Positions 61,250 through 64,000 of a stretch of 64,000 bases of DNA are shown here, piece by piece. How positions within the stretch are numbered: position 1 is the stretch's first letter; each line of letters opens with the position of its first letter. The notes beneath the pieces are model-generated. The model was not told the origin of the DNA. It ran no database searches and saw nothing but the letters and a program-made list of their open reading frames with translations. Made by a program: the position numbers and the translations under genes. Source of the DNA: an uncultured Flavobacteriaceae bacterium (GTDB lineage: Bacteria > Bacteroidota > Bacteroidia > Flavobacteriales > Flavobacteriaceae); contig CANLXN010000005.1 in assembly GCA_947495135.1 (NCBI GenBank), positions 186,001 through 250,000 on the forward strand, written 5' to 3'.

Positions 61250-62134
61250 ATGTCGCATAAAGCCGGATTTGTAAACATTATTGGTAACCCTAACGTAGGG
61301 AAGAGTACACTTATGAATGCCTTTGTTGGAGAGCGTTTGTCGATCATAACCAGTAAGGCGCAAACCACCAGACACCGTATTCTAGGAATTGTAAATGGAG
61401 ACGATTTTCAGGTTATTTTGAGTGATACACCTGGTATTATTAAGCCAGCCTATCAGTTGCAAGAGAGCATGATGGATTTCGTGAAGTCGGCTTTCGAAGA
61501 TGCAGATGTGTTGCTTTATATAGTCGAATTAGGAGAGAAAGCTTTAAAAGACGAAGCGTTTTTCAACAAGATTACCAATGCGAATATTCCAGTATTGGTA
61601 CTCATTAATAAGATCGATAAAGGTGATGAAGAGAAACTGAAAGAGGCATTGGAGCTTTGGCAGAAGCAGGTTCCAAATGCAGAGGTGTTTGCAATTTCTG
61701 CACTTCAAAATTTTGGGGTAGCCGAAGTTTTTAATCGTATTCTTGAATTGTTGCCAGACTCACCACCATTCTACCCGAAAGACCAACTAACAGATAAGCC
61801 AGAACGTTTCTTCGTAAATGAAACCATTCGCGAGAAAATCTTAATGCACTATAAAAAGGAGATCCCTTATTCAGTAGAAATTGATACAGAAGAGTTTTTT
61901 GAAGACGAAAAAATTATCAGAATGCGCTCTGTTATCATGGTAGAACGTGAAACGCAAAAAGGTATTATTATTGGACATAAAGGTTCTGCATTAAAACGAG
62001 TAGGTGTGGAAGCTAGAAAGGATTTGGAGAAATTCTTCGGAAAGCAGATTCACCTAGAGCTGTATGTAAAAGTAAACAAGAACTGGCGCAGTGATGCCAG
62101 GCAGTTGAAACGCTTTGGATATAATAATAGGTGA
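61250..62134 (+). CDS. era: GTPase Era
   Basis: 294 residues. The GTPase domain has G1 GNPNVGKST near 12, G2 TTRHRI, G3 SDTPGI near 62, G4 NKID near 125 and G5 ISALQ near 155. A C-terminal KH domain follows (GIIIGHKGSALKRVGVEARKDLEKFFG). Era binds 16S rRNA in small-subunit maturation. Length and order are standard. A small membrane protein gene and der lie next to it. Confidence 0.95.
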   Translation: MSHKAGFVNIIGNPNVGKSTLMNAFVGERLSIITSKAQTTRHRILGIVNGDDFQVILSDTPGIIKPAYQLQESMMDFVKSAFEDADVLLYIVELGEKALKDEAFFNKITNANIPVLVLINKIDKGDEEKLKEALELWQKQVPNAEVFAISALQNFGVAEVFNRILELLPDSPPFYPKDQLTDKPERFFVNETIREKILMHYKKEIPYSVEIDTEEFFEDEKIIRMRSVIMVERETQKGIIIGHKGSALKRVGVEARKDLEKFFGKQIHLELYVKVNKNWRSDARQLKRFGYNNR

Positions 62135-62221
62135 TCGGTTGCCGTTGTTAGTTGTGGTTTATGCTTATTTAAGCGCTTCGGAAATTTTCACCACGCTATC
62201 TTTGCTCTCTAACCACTGCAG

Positions 62222-62716
62222 TTAAGTCTCTAATGTTTTCATTAGGAAATGATGAAGGGCGTGCATTTCTTTCTTACCAGCAGATTTCCCTAGACGTCCA
62301 GCGAAATATAACACGAACCACCCTAATACCATTAGTCCAGTCATAAAAAGTTGCATTATATATGGTTTGTCTAAGCTAGCATTGGTGTACGCCCAAATTC
62401 CGAATCCGATAAACAGGGTAGCAACTCCAAAGTGAAGGAACATAAATAGCGTCCATACAGAAGGCTTTGGTCCAAAAAGTCCATGAAGGGTACTTTTCCC
62501 TTCTTCAAAACTCAAAATTTCAATGTCCAATTGGGGCGACCAAAAGTGCTGTTTTTCTTTCGGAATTTTAATAAATACATGTTGATCACTGCGTTTAATG
62601 ACAAACTCGGTAGCAGTGGTTGCGGTTTCTTCAAATAAATTCAAGAGTTTATCGGAAGATTGATCTAATTGTAGTTCAAACCTTGGTCTTAATATAATTT
62701 CCTCTGGTAATTCCAT
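62222..62716 (-). CDS. small membrane protein between era and der, unknown
   Basis: 164 residues. A soluble, slightly acidic N-terminal domain (LRPRFELQLDQSSDKLLNLFEETATTATEFVIKRSD) is followed by two transmembrane helices (about 91-111 and 119-141) and a basic cytoplasmic-type tail. No known motif is present. It is transcribed away from der and convergent with era. Confidence 0.7.
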   Translation of the reverse strand: MELPEEIILRPRFELQLDQSSDKLLNLFEETATTATEFVIKRSDQHVFIKIPKEKQHFWSPQLDIEILSFEEGKSTLHGLFGPKPSVWTLFMFLHFGVATLFIGFGIWAYTNASLDKPYIMQLFMTGLMVLGWFVLYFAGRLGKSAGKKEMHALHHFLMKTLET

Positions 62717-62855
62717 AAAAAAGAAATTGATAATCGTAAAACTAATTGTTTTAGGGTTTTATAAAGATGACATAAGTCAGTTTACTTCAATATAATTGAA
62801 TTAAAAATCGGGCGTTTCCTAAGTAAACATTATTTTTGCAGACAATTTAGAAGTT

Positions 62856-64000
62856 ATGAGTATAGTTGCCATTGTAGGTCGTCCCAATGTAGGGAAATCC
62901 ACGTTTTTTAATCGTTTGATACAACGCCGAGAGGCTATTGTTGATTCGGTGAGTGGGGTGACGCGTGATCGCCATTACGGAAAGAGTGACTGGAATGGGA
63001 AGGAGTTTTCATTAATAGACACGGGAGGTTATGTAGTTGGGAGTGACGACATCTTTGAGACGGAGATCGATAAGCAGGTGGAACTAGCTATCGACGAGGC
63101 AGATGCTATCATTTTTATGGTGGATGTGGAGACAGGCGTTACAGGCATGGATGAAGAGGTTGCTACATTACTTCGGAAAAGTAAGAAGCCTTTTTTATTG
63201 GCTATTAATAAGGTAGATAGCGCCATGCGCGAGAACGATGCAGTTGAATTCTATTCGTTGGGAGTGGAAAAATATTATACCATTTCCAGTATTAATGGAA
63301 GTGGAAGTGGAGAATTACTCGATGATTTGGTAGCGATGCTTCCTGAAGAAGAAGAAGTGGAAGAGGTGGAGTTACCTCGTTTCGCTGTAGTAGGACGCCC
63401 AAATGCGGGGAAATCTTCATTTATAAATGCGCTTATTGGAAAAGATCGTTTTGTGGTAACTGATATTGCGGGTACTACCCGAGATAGTATCGATACTAAG
63501 TACGATCGTTTCGGTTTCGAATTTAACTTGGTAGATACTGCTGGAATTAGAAAGAAGAGTAAGGTAAAAGAAGATCTAGAGTTTTATTCGGTAATGCGAA
63601 GTGTGCGTGCCATAGAGCACTGCGATGTTGTAATCTTAGTTTTAGATGCTACCCGTGGTTTCGACGGACAAGTACAAAGTATTTTTTGGTTAGCTGAACG
63701 AAATAACAAGGGTGTTGTTATATTGGTGAACAAGTGGGATCTCGTAGAAAAAGAGACCCAAACCGTAAAAGAATTTGAAACCTACATCCGTAAACAATGT
63801 GAGCCATTTACCGATGTGCCAATTGTGTTTATCTCTGCCCTTACCAAGCAACGTATCTACAAAGCAATAGAAACGGCCGTCGATGTTCATAAAAGGCGAA
63901 GTACTAAAATCAAGACTTCGGTATTAAACGATACCATGCTTCCAGTGATCGAAGCCTACGGACCACCCGCTTACAAAGGTAAATACGTGAAGATTAAATT
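62856..64000 (+). CDS. der: ribosome-assembly GTPase Der (EngA), 3' end outside window
   Basis: About 381 of roughly 435 residues are present; the frame runs off the window end. Two GTPase domains in tandem are diagnostic for Der. Domain 1 has [12 protein letters not shown] near 8, DTGGYV near 57 and NKVDS near 119. Domain 2 has [10 protein letters not shown] near 180, [14 protein letters not shown] near 227 and NKWD near 292. A start of KH-like domain follows. Der is essential in 50S subunit assembly. The ATG follows the usual AT-rich leader without a Shine-Dalgarno site. Confidence 0.95.
   Translation, partial: MSIVAIVGRPNVGKSTFFNRLIQRREAIVDSVSGVTRDRHYGKSDWNGKEFSLIDTGGYVVGSDDIFETEIDKQVELAIDEADAIIFMVDVETGVTGMDEEVATLLRKSKKPFLLAINKVDSAMRENDAVEFYSLGVEKYYTISSINGSGSGELLDDLVAMLPEEEEVEEVELPRFAVVGRPNAGKSSFINALIGKDRFVVTDIAGTTRDSIDTKYDRFGFEFNLVDTAGIRKKSKVKEDLEFYSVMRSVRAIEHCDVVILVLDATRGFDGQVQSIFWLAERNNKGVVILVNKWDLVEKETQTVKEFETYIRKQCEPFTDVPIVFISALTKQRIYKAIETAVDVHKRRSTKIKTSVLNDTMLPVIEAYGPPAYKGKYVKIK

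Noticed and set aside
1-64000. CRISPR arrays, insertion sequences, rRNA and tRNA genes
   Set aside because: I looked for regularly spaced repeats, transposase motifs and tRNA-like cloverleafs and found none I can support.

Overview
The window is a piece of chromosome from a member of the Flavobacteriia (Bacteroidota). The evidence is an AT-rich sequence, genes without Shine-Dalgarno sites, TAnnTTTG-type promoter elements, a cyclophilin with a type IX secretion C-terminal sorting domain, a cbb3 oxidase gene set of the Bacteroidota kind, and a complete-looking core of the Bacteroidota-specific type VI secretion system (T6SS subtype iii). I see no rRNA, tRNA, CRISPR array, transposase or phage gene, and I do not name a genus.

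Region 1 (1-5.6 kb) is the end of a cbb3 cytochrome oxidase operon: ccoP (cut by the window edge), a small cupin-like protein, ccoG, a Cys-rich miniprotein, ccoH/fixH, a TauE-like membrane protein and a one-helix miniprotein. A convergent hemN follows, with a candidate Fnr-type promoter. All of it fits low-oxygen respiration and haem synthesis.

Region 2 (5.9-26.3 kb) is a mixed housekeeping and stress region. It holds a DUF2652 cyclase-like protein, a DUF2254 membrane protein, topoisomerase IB, an MscS channel and a DUF2383 ferritin-like protein. Three paralogous AraC-type regulators surround an SRAP/HMCES-like protein that has lost its catalytic residues. Further genes are DUF1328 and small lipoprotein miniproteins, cardiolipin synthase, a GH3-family protein, a metallopeptidase, a CotH protein, a PafA-type phosphatase, a CorA transporter and a T9SS-exported cyclophilin.

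Region 3 (26.4-55.9 kb) is the T6SS-iii locus, in two divergent blocks. The minus-strand block, in transcription order, is an NlpC/P60 lipoprotein, tssG, tssN, then two duplicated delivery cassettes, then clpV, tssB and tssC. The first cassette is hcp-hcp, vgrG, adaptor-like protein, PAAR-like polysaccharide deacetylase, putative immunity protein, and an amidase effector with a lipoprotein immunity candidate. The second is hcp-hcp, a zincin effector with a lipoprotein immunity candidate, vgrG, adaptor-like protein, PAAR-like PoNe-type DNase, immunity candidate and two small proteins. The plus-strand block is tssE, tssF, a PKD-domain membrane protein, tssK and tssO. No TssJ/L/M is seen, as expected for subtype iii, and no TssR was recognised inside the window. 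The cassettes carry four different candidate toxin activities: DNase, amidase, polysaccharide deacetylase and metallopeptidase. They also carry a pair of diverged proteins, each between vgrG and a PAAR-like effector, that look like an undescribed effector-loading family.

Region 4 (56.1-64 kb) is housekeeping: a TrmH-family methyltransferase, a TPR protein, a 0.7 kb gene-free stretch, a CPA1 cation/proton antiporter, a DEAD-box helicase, era, a small membrane protein and the first part of der.
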